Shown here: positions 45,545 to 57,120 of the stretch, piece after piece
Layout: each line of letters opens with the position of its first letter
Position numbering within the stretch: position 1 is the stretch's first letter
NCBI GenBank assembly: GCA_024195265.1
Contig: JAJLRJ010000009.1
Span: 5,738,682-5,802,681 of the forward strand
From: Dendrophyllia cribrosa
Lineage: Eukaryota > Cnidaria > Anthozoa > Scleractinia > Dendrophylliidae
Direction of reading: 5' to 3'
DNA length: 64,000 bases
Program-made: the position numbers and the translations under genes
Notes under the pieces: generated by a model
The model's input: only the letters and a program-made list of their open reading frames with translations
Told to the model about the DNA's origin: nothing
The model's database searches: none

Positions 45545-45985
45545 CTGCACTAGTAGAATAGTGGGATGGCCTCCCATACAAACATGACGGCAGGGACGTA
45601 GCTAGGGGGGTCCTGGGGTGCCCGTGACCCCACCCCCCCTCCTTCTTTGTGAGATAATTTTAGTAAAACACAGCGTGGACGTCGACATGACAATCTGGTA
45701 AGTACCCTGGGTGTGACACAGTGTGCCCCTCCCCTGAAAAATCCTAGCTACGCCCCTGTGACGGGAGTGTTCGTAGTGCCTTTCTAGAGGCAAAATTTGT
45801 AAATTGGTACCATTTAGGGTGCTAAAATCTAAAATGACCAACCATTATTATTATCGTGGTACCTTTTAGCTGGGTATTGAACCGAAAAATACGACAGAAT
45901 ATGACATGTGTTGGTTTAGAATTGGTACCTCTTAGGGGTGAAAATGACTGCTGTCATTTTTATGTGGAAGCCCACCCCTCCCCCA
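45545..45985. repeat. GGTACC-word repeat, split by a hAT MITE
   Basis: Sequence from about 45565 (CCTCCCATACAAACATGACGG) resumes after the inserted element as GAGTGTTCGTAGTGCC, then TTGGTACC, CTTTTAG and TTGGTACCTCTTAGGGG words to about 45985. Same family as 7615-7936. Confidence 0.62.
45591..45758. mobile_element. hAT-like MITE, TGACGG duplication
   Basis: Ends CAGGGACGTAGCTAGG and CCTAGCTACGCCCCTG, the usual CAGGG-CCCTG look of hAT elements. TGACGG is repeated on both flanks (45585-45590, 45759-45764). 168 bp, non-coding. Confidence 0.75.
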
Positions 45986-46344
45986 ACCTGGTTATTAATT
46001 AGCGACACATTTATTCTACACAGATCAAGATCCCACAATGTTAACCTTTATTTTGACATATTTAATACCTTATTAAATTACTTAACATTCAACAATACTG
46101 CCACCACACTCTGCTAGATGAGTTCAAACAGAAAGAGTATGACTGAAAATTCCTCCTTGCAAAACATTTTCGCAACAAAAATATGTCGGTGAAGAAAAAA
46201 TTCATTTGTGTATTGGAAATGCTCACTTTATTCTCCAGTCATGATAATAAAGTGTCACAAAATATAGCTTTTTCAAAGTTGTTGTGAAACCTTTCTGTAA
46301 TATTATAAAGGTAGCGTAAAAAAAAAGCAAAACTTTGATTCATG

Positions 46345-46868
46345 AGGGGTTGAATAGGGTATGCAAATCCGCCGATCCGTATTTTTTGGACCGATCCGTC
46401 GATCCGACGTTATTTTCGTTCAAATCCGGATCCGCATAACTTTAAAACTTTCCGCAGTACAAATATACTACACATGGGTATATATATATTTGTTTTGTTT
46501 TTCTTCTGCAGTTTTAGATTTTACTCGAAGTTTCCTGCCTTCGCTGGTGAAACTGGAAAAAAATAGTCGACAAAACAGCAAAATACCGTCCAACGCCGAC
46601 CAAAAAATTAATGATCAGATCCACAATCCAAACTTCTAGATAGACAAAGGCCGGAATCCGGGCCAAAAGTTTCGGCTCATCCGCGATCCACAGTAATTTT
46701 CAAATCCGCGAATCCGCTTAGACCCGGTTCAAACGTCGAACTTCACATGTGCCGAATCTAATGCAAATGAGCAAGAACAATAGATTTGGCTCATTTGCAT
46801 TAGATTCGGCACATGTGAAGTTCGACGTTTGAACCGGGCCTACCGCCAATCCGCGAACCTATTCACCT
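46345..46868. mobile_element. MITE with GAATAGG ends, containing a nested hairpin
   Basis: TTGAATAGGGTATGCAAATCCG on the left mirrors CCGCGAACCTATTCAC on the right. The interior repeats GATCCG / AATCCGC words. It is interrupted by the hairpin at 46721-46840. Confidence 0.6.
46721..46840. mobile_element. 120-bp near-perfect hairpin MITE
   Basis: GACCCGGTTCAAACGTCGAA on the left and its complement on the right, arms about 55 bp with almost no loop. Inserted within an AATCCGC-rich host repeat at a TA. Confidence 0.75.
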
Positions 46869-46869
46869 C

Positions 46870-48490
46870 CTCATTCATGGAATGTGTGTTTTGTTGTGAT
46901 TTTGGATTCTGAGAATGAAACTACTGATTGCGCTCATTACAATAATTATTTCATTTTAAATAATTAACATTCATTATTAAATGCTACTAAGCAGTAGTGT
47001 TGCGTACTGCTGTACTTTTTCATCAGTTATGTATAGTTATCAATATTTTATGAAATTTAAATACATCATTTTGTTTACCAGTTTTAAGCTAGGTGACTGC
47101 CAAAATGCCCAGTAAAAATCTTTCCGAGATATATATCTGCATGATTTTACATTGTATTTGCCACATTGAAAATTTTCTTTGAATTTTCATTTCATTAAGC
47201 TTGTGTATTTTAAACTTTCAGTAGTTGATGAATATCTAACATACAAAGTATATAATATCTAAATAAATTCAACAATAAACGAGTTAATAAAATATTGTAG
47301 TCAATTTGTTCCCAATTTTTCCCAATTGGCTATCTAGGAAAATTCATGTTCTGTTTAGACTGCAAGCAAACTCTTTCATATTTTTTTTTCTATTGCACAA
47401 GAGAAAGGAAAATTGATGAATTGGCAATTGAATTGTCAGTTGCCATTTTTATTTAGTTTCTTGACTCCACTCAATATTAAAGGATATGTGGAAGAATAGG
47501 CGAATGCTCGAAATCTCTGTTCTCTTCTAATATAGTTCATCCCGCCCCCGAAGGAAAAAAAATATACATATATGTGTGTGTTGCTCTCCACATTTCTTCA
47601 AACTAAAACTATCTTTAAAAAATGTTAGCCAATGCTAGAACTATCTAAAAAGAAGCTGTAAAAATATTATTCTAAACCCAACAAAATAATTATTTGCTGT
47701 GAGTTTACCTGAAATGAGTTTCTTTCAACCCCAATGACATTCAGGATTTATAAATTCATTAAAATATCCAGTAATCTCTCTCTGTCTTGTTATAATAAAT
47801 TATTCCAAAATTAAATTCAATATTATTCTTCAATTATAGTTCAGTTCTCATACAGTGCAGCGATGGATCGAAACTCCATCTTAATGGGGGCGCGGGGGCT
47901 AAAAATGTTAGAGGCTAATTATTTTACATGAGATGAGGGGCTAGGGGGTGCTGGGGGGAGCTAGATTCATGACTGCAGTGTGTAGTTTCATTTTTAGTCA
48001 AATATTATGTACAAGACCTTTCATAAGCGAATGGATGGTAATTGGTTGTTTCGCCCAAGGCATAACCTATAACCTAATGTTTAGCTCAATTGAACCTAAA
48101 GCTCCCTGCTGCTTGCCAATGTTTTCCCCATTAATTGATCTTTTGTACTTTGCATTGGAAAAACATACTGTTACCCGCTCCGTACTCTAAACGGCCAATT
48201 AGATTATAAGCCTGCGAATGCTTATAGTCTGTCAGCCAATCCGGATCAGCTTCATGTGGGCTTGCTGTGTTTATGTTCAAGAACATCGGCCGCGGCCGGC
48301 AGGCACTTGGGTCCTGGACAATGCTAATCCCCCGGGCTTCTCCCACAAAATCTCTGCCTTTCAATTGTGCATAGACATTATATTGTTACTAGAGGTTCAT
48401 CTGTGTTTAATATTATTGTTAATTATTGCTTCAAAATTTCATATACCCATTTTGGAACATTGTATGATGCTTTAAAACATTTGATTGGGT
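46870..48490. other. Intergenic region GPCR-SLC26A11
   Basis: AT-rich up to about 47860, then a G-rich stretch (GGGGGCGCGGGGGC-like) at 47880-47965. No gene or repeat ends recognised. Confidence 0.5.
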
Positions 48491-49122
48491 TTAGCTCTGT
48501 GAAACTATTTCCAGTGAATTAATTGCATCAACAACAGACGAAGCACCTTGATTAATAATTCCAGAGTCAATTCCAGATCGGATCATCAGATCGCGCACAT
48601 TATCTTGTACACCACAGAAGAACAATGGAATTCGCTTGATGTCCATTTCTTCAAGGACAGTTAGAAGGGCTTGAGTTACTGTAAAATCAATGTCTGTGAC
48701 GACAGAGAAGTCAAGCACTATGCCAGGTGGTGGAGGATCTGTAATCGAGGCTGCTTGAATCTCATTAGTCACATGTTCAATCCCAGGGTAATTAAGGTTG
48801 CCATTGACCTTCATCAGAACATAATCTCCTTGGCAAACTTTTGTTATGGGTGGCCAGACAGCTCGGTAAAGAAGAATGCACAGTGCAACAGCAATGCCAG
48901 TTAGAATTCCAACTTCAATGTCGTAGAAACAACAAAAGAATGTGACGACCAACGGCACCATGTCAAGGCGTTTTACTCTCCAGATATTCTGAAGGATGTG
49001 GTACTCTATCATGGTAACTACAGAGGACATGATCAGAGCAGCGAGGGATGCTTTTGGTATGTACTTGAAGAATGGCGTAAGAACACCGAGAGCCAATAGA
49101 ACTATAGCTCCTGTAAAAACTC
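48491..49122 (-). CDS. SLC26A11: SLC26A11-like exon 3 (TM end and STAS)
   Basis: 632 nt from acceptor CCTTTTAG to the stop at 48491. Begins GVFTGAIVLLALG, carries YIPKASLAALI and WRVKRLDMVPL, then the STAS domain. C-terminus ends SLEIVSQS with no PDZ-type motif of the CFTR-interacting SLC26 members. Confidence 0.92.
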
Positions 49123-52100
49123 CTAAAAGGAAAATGGCAACATAAGATTAAACCCAGAGTTTACAGTGGAATCCTGTTAATCTGGTCACGAACAAGCCAT
49201 AAAAATCTGGCTATATTAATGGAGTGGCCATATTAATGACATTCACTGACCATGCACTGCACCATGCATTGCATTTATACTGCACCATGCATTGCATTTA
49301 CACTGCATTGTTCATAAAATACAGACAAATGTATGCGCTTGTTTGTGTGGTCATTTAGCATGGCCATTTTGCAGGGTTGATTTACAATGAAAATGGTCAC
49401 TCGGGCTTTACCTCATGCGGCAGTTGGCTGTAATGAACAGAGTGACCAGATAAAAGGGTTTTAACAAGAGAAAATAACTGAGCATTTGTTGGGGCCAAAC
49501 TTAAATGGCCAAAATATAGCGAGGTGGCCTTTCTAACGGGGTAGCTGTAAGGTGACAATCCACTGTATTTGCCTAATTGGGGAAAAATTAATCCTGACCC
49601 CAGCTTTCTTGGTGGTTTCTGCCCCATTGCACTAATTGTCCTGTTTCCCAAACTAAACGTTCCCACCACCAGTAGAAATTCCACCACTTTCTCCCAGACT
49701 CCCACCCACGGCCCTGCCCAATGCATCCCACATGCAAGAGAGCACTTCTCTCCATCCCACATCCTACCAAATCAATGTTGGACCTTCTGCCAACTAACTT
49801 GTCATGTGGCAGGGGGGGGGGGGGTTAACACAACCTACCTCCAGCAGGAGTGGCGACTCCACTTTGAGCATTCACAGCTGTCCTGGAGAAGCTTCCAGTT
49901 ACTGGGTATGACGACACAAATGAACTGAGTACATTGGCAATACCAAGCGCAATCAACTCTTGACTGGCATCAACTGTGTAGCGATTTTTTCTTGCAAAGG
50001 CCTTGGCAATTGCAATGTTCTCAAGAAAACCGATTAGTGGAACCACAACTAGCCCAGGACCTAAATCACTGAGAACTTGAGATGCTGAAACTGTGGCATT
50101 ATTGACAGAAAAGCTCAGAGCAGGTGGCTATACAGGAAAATAAACAAAACGTACAAATTCATTCATTTTGTTTAAAAACAAAAGATCAGCATTAAATATA
50201 AACTCAAAAATAAGTAAATAAAAAAGTAGCCAGGAATATTTATTAATCACCATATAAAAGTGACAAACTTTACTATGATATGCTACCTATTTTTGGATTA
50301 TTAATATTTGAGGCCCTATTAGAGTAAATTCTGTTGACAAGTGACATGGTGTCAAAACAGCAATATCAACGAAGTAAAATGACAGCAATCTACAAGAAGA
50401 TTCAGTGGAATTCCAAATTTGCGGCATGGTAGTGCACAAAATTCTGACAGCGACATGTGAACCTTGCAGAATTGCAAATTGATAAGATTTGAAATTTAGA
50501 CTAGGGACATGCACACGTGCCCCCCCCCCCCTTACTCCTAAAAGGGCCTCATATATTATTTAATACTGAAAGGAGTGAAATGGACCATCTATTATGCAAG
50601 GCCAGACATTGAGAATGTCAGGCCAATATCTCTAGTATTTGCCAGAATCGCACAAACTAAAAAAATACTAACAGAATCTCCAAATTACATATTTCAACCA
50701 CGCTTGGACCCTTTAAAAAAACTATTTGCACCTCTCTGTTCCTTTTAATCCAACCACTCCTCCCCTTCAACTCCTTTCTCTGTCCAAAAGTTGTAGCCAT
50801 TGAACTGAGTTACTTTCCTGTTAATGTACTGTTTGTTCATCATTATTCTGAAAACTTTATCTACGAAAACCATCCAGATCTTCGCTTTGGTATTTTTTGG
50901 TGTACATCATTTTAATGCAACTTAAGCCCCGGTCAAACGATGCATGATAGTCGATGATAGTTAGTTTGATCCCAACTATCATCTACTATCATTGACTATC
51001 ATGCTTGAGATCAAACGGGCGCATGATAGTTGGTCAAAAGTGACGCGAGCAAAGTAGCGCGAGCTCCTTCTCAGTCGCCTGCTGCGTTAAAAACATAAGA
51101 GTTCTGTGAGCGAAAAAAAAGCGGCAGCTTGTTTTTTTTAGAGTTATTGGAGGAATGTACTGATAATTTGATGGAGCATTGTTCAAAGGTAGGAGCCGAG
51201 ACAAGAGAATGGATACGGAGAAGAAATGAGAACGACGAGAACTGGCCGAAAAACTATCATCGACTATCATGCGCCCAGTCAAACGAACAAAACTATCATC
51301 AACTATCGTGATGATTTTGAACATGTTCAAAGTGCATGATAGTCGATGATAGCGCGTGATAGTTGATGATAGTTCGTGTTCAAACGGGATTGCGAGTTTG
51401 AACTATCATCAACTATCATCGACTATCATCGACTATCATGCATCGTTTGACCGGGGCTTTAGCATATGAGAGCTTATCCAAACAGTACAAGAACTGAATA
51501 TTTAAATTTAACTTTTAAATTAGTTAAAAATTTCCATTTTTTTTTGGATAACTGTCCTTTTTGTATTAAATATCTTCATCACTTCCCCTGAAGATGGCTA
51601 GAGTTAACCAAAACATCAGATTTTTAACCAGAGAAACATTTTTTATTTCTCTTGTTATTATACAAGTACCACTTACCGTAAATGATCTAATAAACGCCGG
51701 AGGCGTTCATTAAATTTCAAGGGTCTGAGGGGGGGCGTTTAAAAGATAAGAGGCGTTTAAAAGAGAGAGGCGTTTATTCTAATAACTGTAATATAATAAC
51801 TGTAACTGCAATAACTGTAATATGGTAACCTAAATACGGTAATATTATAACCTAAATGACAGACTATCAAGTCCGTCTGCTGATAAGTCTAAACCGTCTA
51901 CAAATCCATAACGGTATATGGTACATACAAAGCGGCGGAAAAGGGTACCATACTGGCATAGTTCTTATAGCTCAATGCCAACATCCGAGTCCTCGTCGAG
52001 CACCATGGTATTTTCATTGCCGGCCTCTTCAATGTCTGAGTTACTTATCAGGGAAGGGGGGCGTTTATTAGACGGGGGGCGTTTGTTAGAGAGGGGCGTT

Positions 52101-55100
52101 CAATACAAACTTGTCATCTTAGGAGGGCGTTAATTAGATAGGAGGCGTTCATTAGATCGGGGCGTTTATAAGATCATTTACGGTAACCCTTTCACTCCCA
52201 GAGTCAATTATGGAGACATGCTAGTGTTGTCTAACTTTTGAGTCTGTGGACGAAATCCTGCAGTGTGACCATTCAAATGAAACCTCTTCAGCAGTACTTT
52301 TGCATGGTATCATTTGTTTTTCAGTATTTTACAAAATTAAATTTGGAATTTTTCTTGAATAATTTTGATTGTTGACACTCTCGGGAGTTTAAGGGTTAAA
52401 CTAATAAAACACAATAATTTTTGCTGCACTGACTTTAGTGACAGTATAACAATAACAGTGGTGGACCCAGGGTGCATATTGACAACTTGATAAAGCATGC
52501 GTTCATATGGAGTGAAACATTTATATGTTGATCTGATCAATCAAAGGTTGTGCATTTCGTCCCTAAACATGCGTTATATATAATTTGAATGGAAATACGA
52601 GAAATAGTCAATGATATTTTAAGGTGATTCCTCAGTATTGCACTGCGCATCCTGTACTGCGCATAACACACGTAATTCGCAACATCGGCAGCATTAAAAC
52701 ATGGCTGCTTTTTTGGCCGGAAACCTCACCAGGAATAAAAATGGGCGCTTCATAAAATCATCAGTGAAAAAAAGAAACTGAAATTTTGTTTCAAAATCTA
52801 GAGAGAAAAAGAAAATCAAACGACAGTGTAAGCGCCTGCAAGGCCTGCAAGCTCGTTAGAAAATACGACTGTCTTTTTCTCTCTAACGAGCATGGTGACC
52901 TATATTTTTTATTGCATCATTTTGACGTTAAATTAATGCTTTTTAAGTTAAAAAAGTTAAAAAAAAATTCCTCGACAGGAAAAAAAGATATCGCTAAAAA
53001 CGTTCTCAAATCAGTTACTCATGGGAGCAAATTGATGACCTTGAAAACATGGACGCGAGGAATGTTTTGAGTCCGTGTCATTTGAAGATGTGTGACTTTT
53101 TTATAACTTTTATTTCAAAGTGTTCCCATATGGTGGAGACTTTAACCTATCAAGTTTTTTTGAAGAATTGTAAACTTTGCTTTCACGGGTTACCGGGAAA
53201 AGAAACATGAACCGATCAAATAATGACGTGCGTGATCGGTACTGCTATAGGCATAAATGGGGCAACATTGGTCCATCATATCTCTTTACCGAGCATGGTG
53301 ACCTATCTTTCTTATTGAATTTTTCGAAACAACTTATGGTAGGGAGCTGTTAGGAAAAATTTTAAAAAAATCGTTCGACAACTTTTTTTTCTGAGGAATC
53401 ACCTTAACCAACAGAATGCACACTTAAGAATGTGTATTATTATATGTGTATTAACAAAACGTAAAACAAACACGCCAATGAGTATACCAGTTGCCAAGGA
53501 CCTTACATGCTTTTTTGAGCTATTTTGAAAAAAATAGCTCATTAGCAGGCGCAAAGGTTGGTTTGTGATGTTAGTATGTTTGTTAGCTTGTTTGTTTGTT
53601 TGTTTGTTTGTATGTATGTCTTGGGTTATGTCACACCAATCAGATTGCCTCTAGTATGTACACCGTGTACTATGTCAGCCAATCAAATTTTCGCTTCTAA
53701 AATGGTATTACTGAAGGTCAAAGAAGGGCACTTGACATGAATTGAAAATCAGCCATCTTGAATCTCCGCGATTGTTGCCGCAAACACTAAAAGTGTAAAG
53801 TTTTGAAAATTTGTTGCTTGGGAACTGTTCTCTAATCCCGACTGGCTTGCTAACCTGGCAATATCAAGGACATTTATTCGGAAATACCGCCTATAATGTG
53901 CCCTATGCATGAATGGTAGAATGGTCTGCGGGGGATGAGACGTCCAAAAAATGTGGACTACGGTTACGTTCATAGGTGAGCTTATACTGAAGTATGAGTA
54001 TAGTTTTATTGCAAAAACGGCAAGCCGATTTCAAATAATATGATGCGGAACATGAATTGTATGTTTCAAGCCTGGGTTTCAAGAGATTACTATTTAAAAT
54101 TGGATTTTTTTTGTCAGACACGCTGTCTGCACGTGAAAATGTTGTACTTTGTCCTTATAGAAACTTGTCCGTGATGCATGGAGTTCAACAGAGAAAATGT
54201 AATGCAATTAATCTACAATTTACAGTATGTAAAATGTTTATCTTTCTTTGAATTAATGTGAGCTGATGTGTAGGTTATTAATTGTATGCCTCAAGCGATT
54301 ACTATAAGCGAGAAGCGACTGTATTTTGTATGAGAAGTCACGTTGTGTGCACGTGCAAATATTGAACTTTGTCCTGGTACGTGATGAAATTCAACATGTT
54401 TTCGAGAAAACGTAATGTAATTAATTTATATGGTGCGTTAAAAAACGCCTGTTTAAAAAATATTAGTTGCAATTTACTAGGAAACAAGCAAAATTCATTT
54501 TGGATGCGCTAAGTTTCTGCTGGTCGACATTACAGGAAAAGGTGTTTGGTTCCAAATGTTAACCTCAACAATGTTCGTGTAAGTAATTCAATTAGCTTGT
54601 GGTTTTGAGTCGAAAACAATTTAATCTAATTAGTTCTGTTTCTATTTGCATGACTTTTTTGTGGAGAATAAAAACAGTTGTTTAAATAATATTAGTTCCA
54701 ATTTACTAGGAGACTACTTATATTCATTTTTCATGCGTTTAGTTTCTGTGAAAGACTTTTCTGGTTGACATTACAGAAACAGGTGGTTCAAAGAATTTTC
54801 CTGTCACTAATTTAATTAGCTTGTGGTTTGGAGTTGAAAACAATTTAATTTAATTAGTTTGCGTCTTCCAGGCCAAAGGAACCTTTTCCACGTGTCTTTT
54901 GTGAATAATAAAAGAAACCTTTAAAAAAAGACTAGATACAAATTTCCAGGAAATAATAAGCCTTCAATTTGGATGCATCAAATTTATGTGCAGGACTTTT
55001 CTGGTTGACATTTAATTTAATACACTCATTACTGAAACAAGTTGCTCATTTCACTGGGGCCGTAGTTTCGTCAAAAAATAACTCCGGAAATCCCGTAAAA

Positions 55101-56478
55101 AAAAGCTAGCCGAGAAACGAGAAACGGGACCCAGTTGGTTATCTCGGTATTTTTTTTGGTAGTGGGCGGGCCGGAGGATTTGAAAAACGTATATCTGCAA
55201 GCGGTTATTTGTGCGAGTTAACTTCCGCTGTTTTGTTACTTTCACCATTTCATATCATTTAGGTAATTTTCAAAATAGCTCATGCACGCAATGCGTGCCT
55301 ATGTTTGAAAGAATGTTTTTAGTTCACCTACCAATCGAATGAGGCAAAAATGAAATATCATTCAACCATATACATATCGCACGGTTGGGTCTAAACTCTA
55401 AAATATTTCACATTCTCGAATTTTCGATGAAAATCAAACGAACATTCTTTAAAAAAATTTATTTATCAAGCGACACTTGAATGTAATATACAGAAAAACT
55501 TAAGTAACGTAACCGTTCAGTATTTTTTTTACGGGAAGTAATAAGCAGTTTTCGTCGCCGACACGCGTGATGATGTGTCACGAATTAAAATAATGTAAAC
55601 AAGAGAAAAATACAAGAACATGTGTAAATAAATACCTGTATCGGAGGCAAACCAGGTTCTAAATGCCCGGGAAGAGTGAAAATGTCTGTATGACCGTGTT
55701 TGTAGAACACAGAAGAAACTATAGCTGCAATCATTATTATGAGAGCGTTCCGGCTGATGGAAATTAACCAAATTGTCTTTTTTGCCGCTTTCAACCACTT
55801 CGAATCGGACGAATCTTTTCGCTTGACCCAATGAGTTCTTCCGAGTTTTCTGAGCGCTAGTAGAAATAAAAGACAAATCACGCCCAAGGTTATATCCCAT
55901 TTCTTTGTCTGACCTATATATTTGAACGTATAATAGACATTCTGGGCGAAAGGGCGCGCAATATTTTTCAATCCAAACAAATCTTTCAGCTGACTGAATG
56001 CAATGATTATAGCAGCCGAAGATGTGAAGCCAGAGTTGATCGGAATGGAAATAAAATTCACCACAAAACCTAGACGAAGAATTCCCATGCCGAGCAGAAT
56101 AATTCCGGTAAATAAAGTCAATACCACTGTGTACTGAGGAACTTCAGACTTTCCGTACACCGAAACCATCAATGAAACAAGTGCAGTAGGCCCCAGTGTT
56201 ATATCTTTACTCGTCCCGAATATGCAGTACAGAAAACATCCCATGAAGGCTGAATAAAGTCCATATTGAGGAGGGAGGCCGGCTAGTTGAGCATACGCCA
56301 AGCCTTGAGGAACAACCATTAGACCGACAGTTAGCCCGGCAATCAAGTCGCATTGTAGAGTTCTCAGTGAGTATTCCGGCAACCATGCGACGATCGGGAA
56401 GCGTTTTTTTATGAAGCCCTGCGCCATTTTCGGGTCGCAATGTTCCAAGCATTTTCCCTGTAAACCAGAACAACTCAT
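48491..56478 (-). CDS. SLC26A11: SLC26A11-like sulfate/anion transporter (SulP + STAS)
   Basis: Three minus-strand exons: 56478-55636, 50127-49839 and 49122-48491, 1764 nt, 587 aa (human SLC26A11 is 606). Phases 0 and 1, GT-AG. The SulP transport domain begins with FPIVAWLPEYS, then GLPPQYGLYSAFMGC at residues 67-81, LGPTALVSLMVS, GFTSSAAIIIAFSQ, and in exon 2 LENIAIAKAFA and SSYPVTGSFSRTAVNAQSG. Exon 3 closes the membrane domain and carries a STAS domain with LDFSVVTDIDFTV. Family role: Na-independent sulfate or chloride transport in plasma membrane and lysosome-related membranes. The exact substrate in this animal is inference. Start: two Mets, 1 and 18, are both possible; the first is taken. 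Intron 1 is 5.5 kb of repeats. Close homology to SLC26A11 rather than SLC26A1-A6 is judged from GTSKDITLGPTA and the short STAS. Confidence 0.92.
49164..49565. mobile_element. Tigger/pogo-like MITE in SLC26A11 intron 2
   Basis: Ends CAGTGGAATCCTG and CAATCCACTG, flanked by TA (49162-49163, 49566-49567). 402 bp, interior has ATGGCCATTT words. Non-coding. Confidence 0.65.
49839..50127 (-). CDS. SLC26A11: SLC26A11-like exon 2
   Basis: 289 nt from acceptor CTGTATAG, then CCACCTGCT (PPALSFSVNNA), to donor GCTGGAG|GTAGGT. Contains the NAQSG loop conserved across SLC26 proteins. Confidence 0.92.
50925..51458. mobile_element. MITE with AGCCCCGGTCAAACG ends and GATGATAGT array, TTA duplication
   Basis: Inverted ends AGCCCCGGTCAAACGATGCA and TGCATCGTTTGACCGGGGCT, TTA on both sides (50922-50924, 51459-51461). 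The interior near both ends is a run of ACTATCATCGACTATCATGC-type words. Confidence 0.82.
51675..52186. mobile_element. Element with TTACCGTAAATGATC ends and GGCGTTTATTAGA array
   Basis: TTACCGTAAATGATCTAATA on the left and its near complement on the right. The interior carries many GGCGTT(T/C)ATTAGA-like words, several at each end. Abuts the CACTCCC MITE directly. Confidence 0.72.
52187..52398 (+). mobile_element. CACTCCC-ended MITE
   Basis: CCCTTTCACTCCCAGAGTC on the left and CTCGGGAGTTTAAGGGTTAA on the right. Same interior as 33145-33354. Confidence 0.72.
52619..53406. mobile_element. MITE with GGTGATTCCTCA ends, TTAA border
   Basis: Ends GGTGATTCCTCA and TGAGGAATCACC, TTAA on both sides. 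The phrase GAGCATGGTGACCTAT occurs twice inside (about 52886 and 53290). The 94-aa frame at 52786-53070 is not recognised and is probably chance. Confidence 0.68.
53517..55283. repeat. Composite element with ~250-bp tandem units
   Basis: TTGAGCTATTTTGAAAAA at the left and TTTTCAAAATAGCTCATG at the right are inverted. Inside, a GTTTGTTTG microsatellite lies near the left end. Two diverged ~240-bp units (54050-54440) follow, then three units of about 250 bp (54470-55020) marked by AGACTTTTCTGGTTGACATT and TTAATTAGCTTGTGGTTT. Non-coding. Confidence 0.62.
55636..56478 (-). CDS. SLC26A11: SLC26A11-like exon 1
   Basis: 843 nt, 281 codons, ending GATACAG|GTATTT, phase 0. Encodes the N-terminus and first half of the transport domain. 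A second in-frame ATG at codon 18 (MAQGF) may be used instead. Confidence 0.92.
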
Positions 56479-56863
56479 CTTTGAAAAAGGAATACGGATT
56501 ATGCGGAAAGATGTGGGTTGAACCCTTAAAAGAGTTACCGCGGATTAACACATCACCTGTAGTTTTTAGAAGTTTTGATTTTTGCATCTTGTTTGAGCGG
56601 GGGACGAACAGGTCTTCTCTGCTCTGGACCAATCAACCGAACGGAAGTGATTTATTCATATATGCAAGTTTACACCGGGAATAAAAGAACAACGGACGGA
56701 CTAGTGGACTTTTCGTGACTTTCATACACTGGCTTGCTTTAACACGACCTCAAATGCGACGGAAGGAAAGTTATTTAATTTTACTAATCTTATTCTTGCA
56801 TCATAGATAGCTCACTTTGTAGCAAATCAATGGACCTTTGTGGTAAAATCCATCGTTTTTAAA

Positions 56864-57020
56864 AATGGATCAAATGGATCAAGAAATACAGTGTTTGCTG
56901 GGAGAAATGGAATCTTTATTGTCAAATAATTTGGTAAAAGAAAAATTCTTTCCAACTGCAATAACTCTTCTAAAGTCCGTACAATTCTCAACGGCGATTA
57001 CAATAACACAGCTCTCATAG
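56864..57020 (+). CDS. Doubtful small ORF, possible frameshifted relic
   Basis: A 51-residue frame (MDQMDQEIQCLLGEME) starts at about 56864 and stops at about 57019. Another frame overlaps it and stays open to about 57120 with NGDYNNTALIARVCAAHDEI, so a frameshifted relic is possible. It lies 0.4 kb from the SLC26A11-like start, in divergent orientation. Not recognised; low confidence. Confidence 0.22.
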
Positions 57021-57120
57021 CACGAGTTTGTGCGGCCCACGATGAGATTGTTCCAAGAGTCCTAACGTCCAATCCTAAATTTCTCCTATATGCTCGTTGC
57101 CCGCGTTACCAAAATAGGTT

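Larger units (their letters stand above)
50128..55635 (-). other. SLC26A11-like intron 1
   Basis: 5.5 kb of intron, most of it in five repeats (listed). The stretch 50160-50920 has a run of ten C (50521-50530) and is otherwise unremarkable. Confidence 0.6.

Noticed and set aside
52786..53070. 94-aa Lys-rich frame as transposase
   Set aside because: Lies within a MITE, lacks any DDE or zinc-finger pattern and is dominated by A-rich codons.
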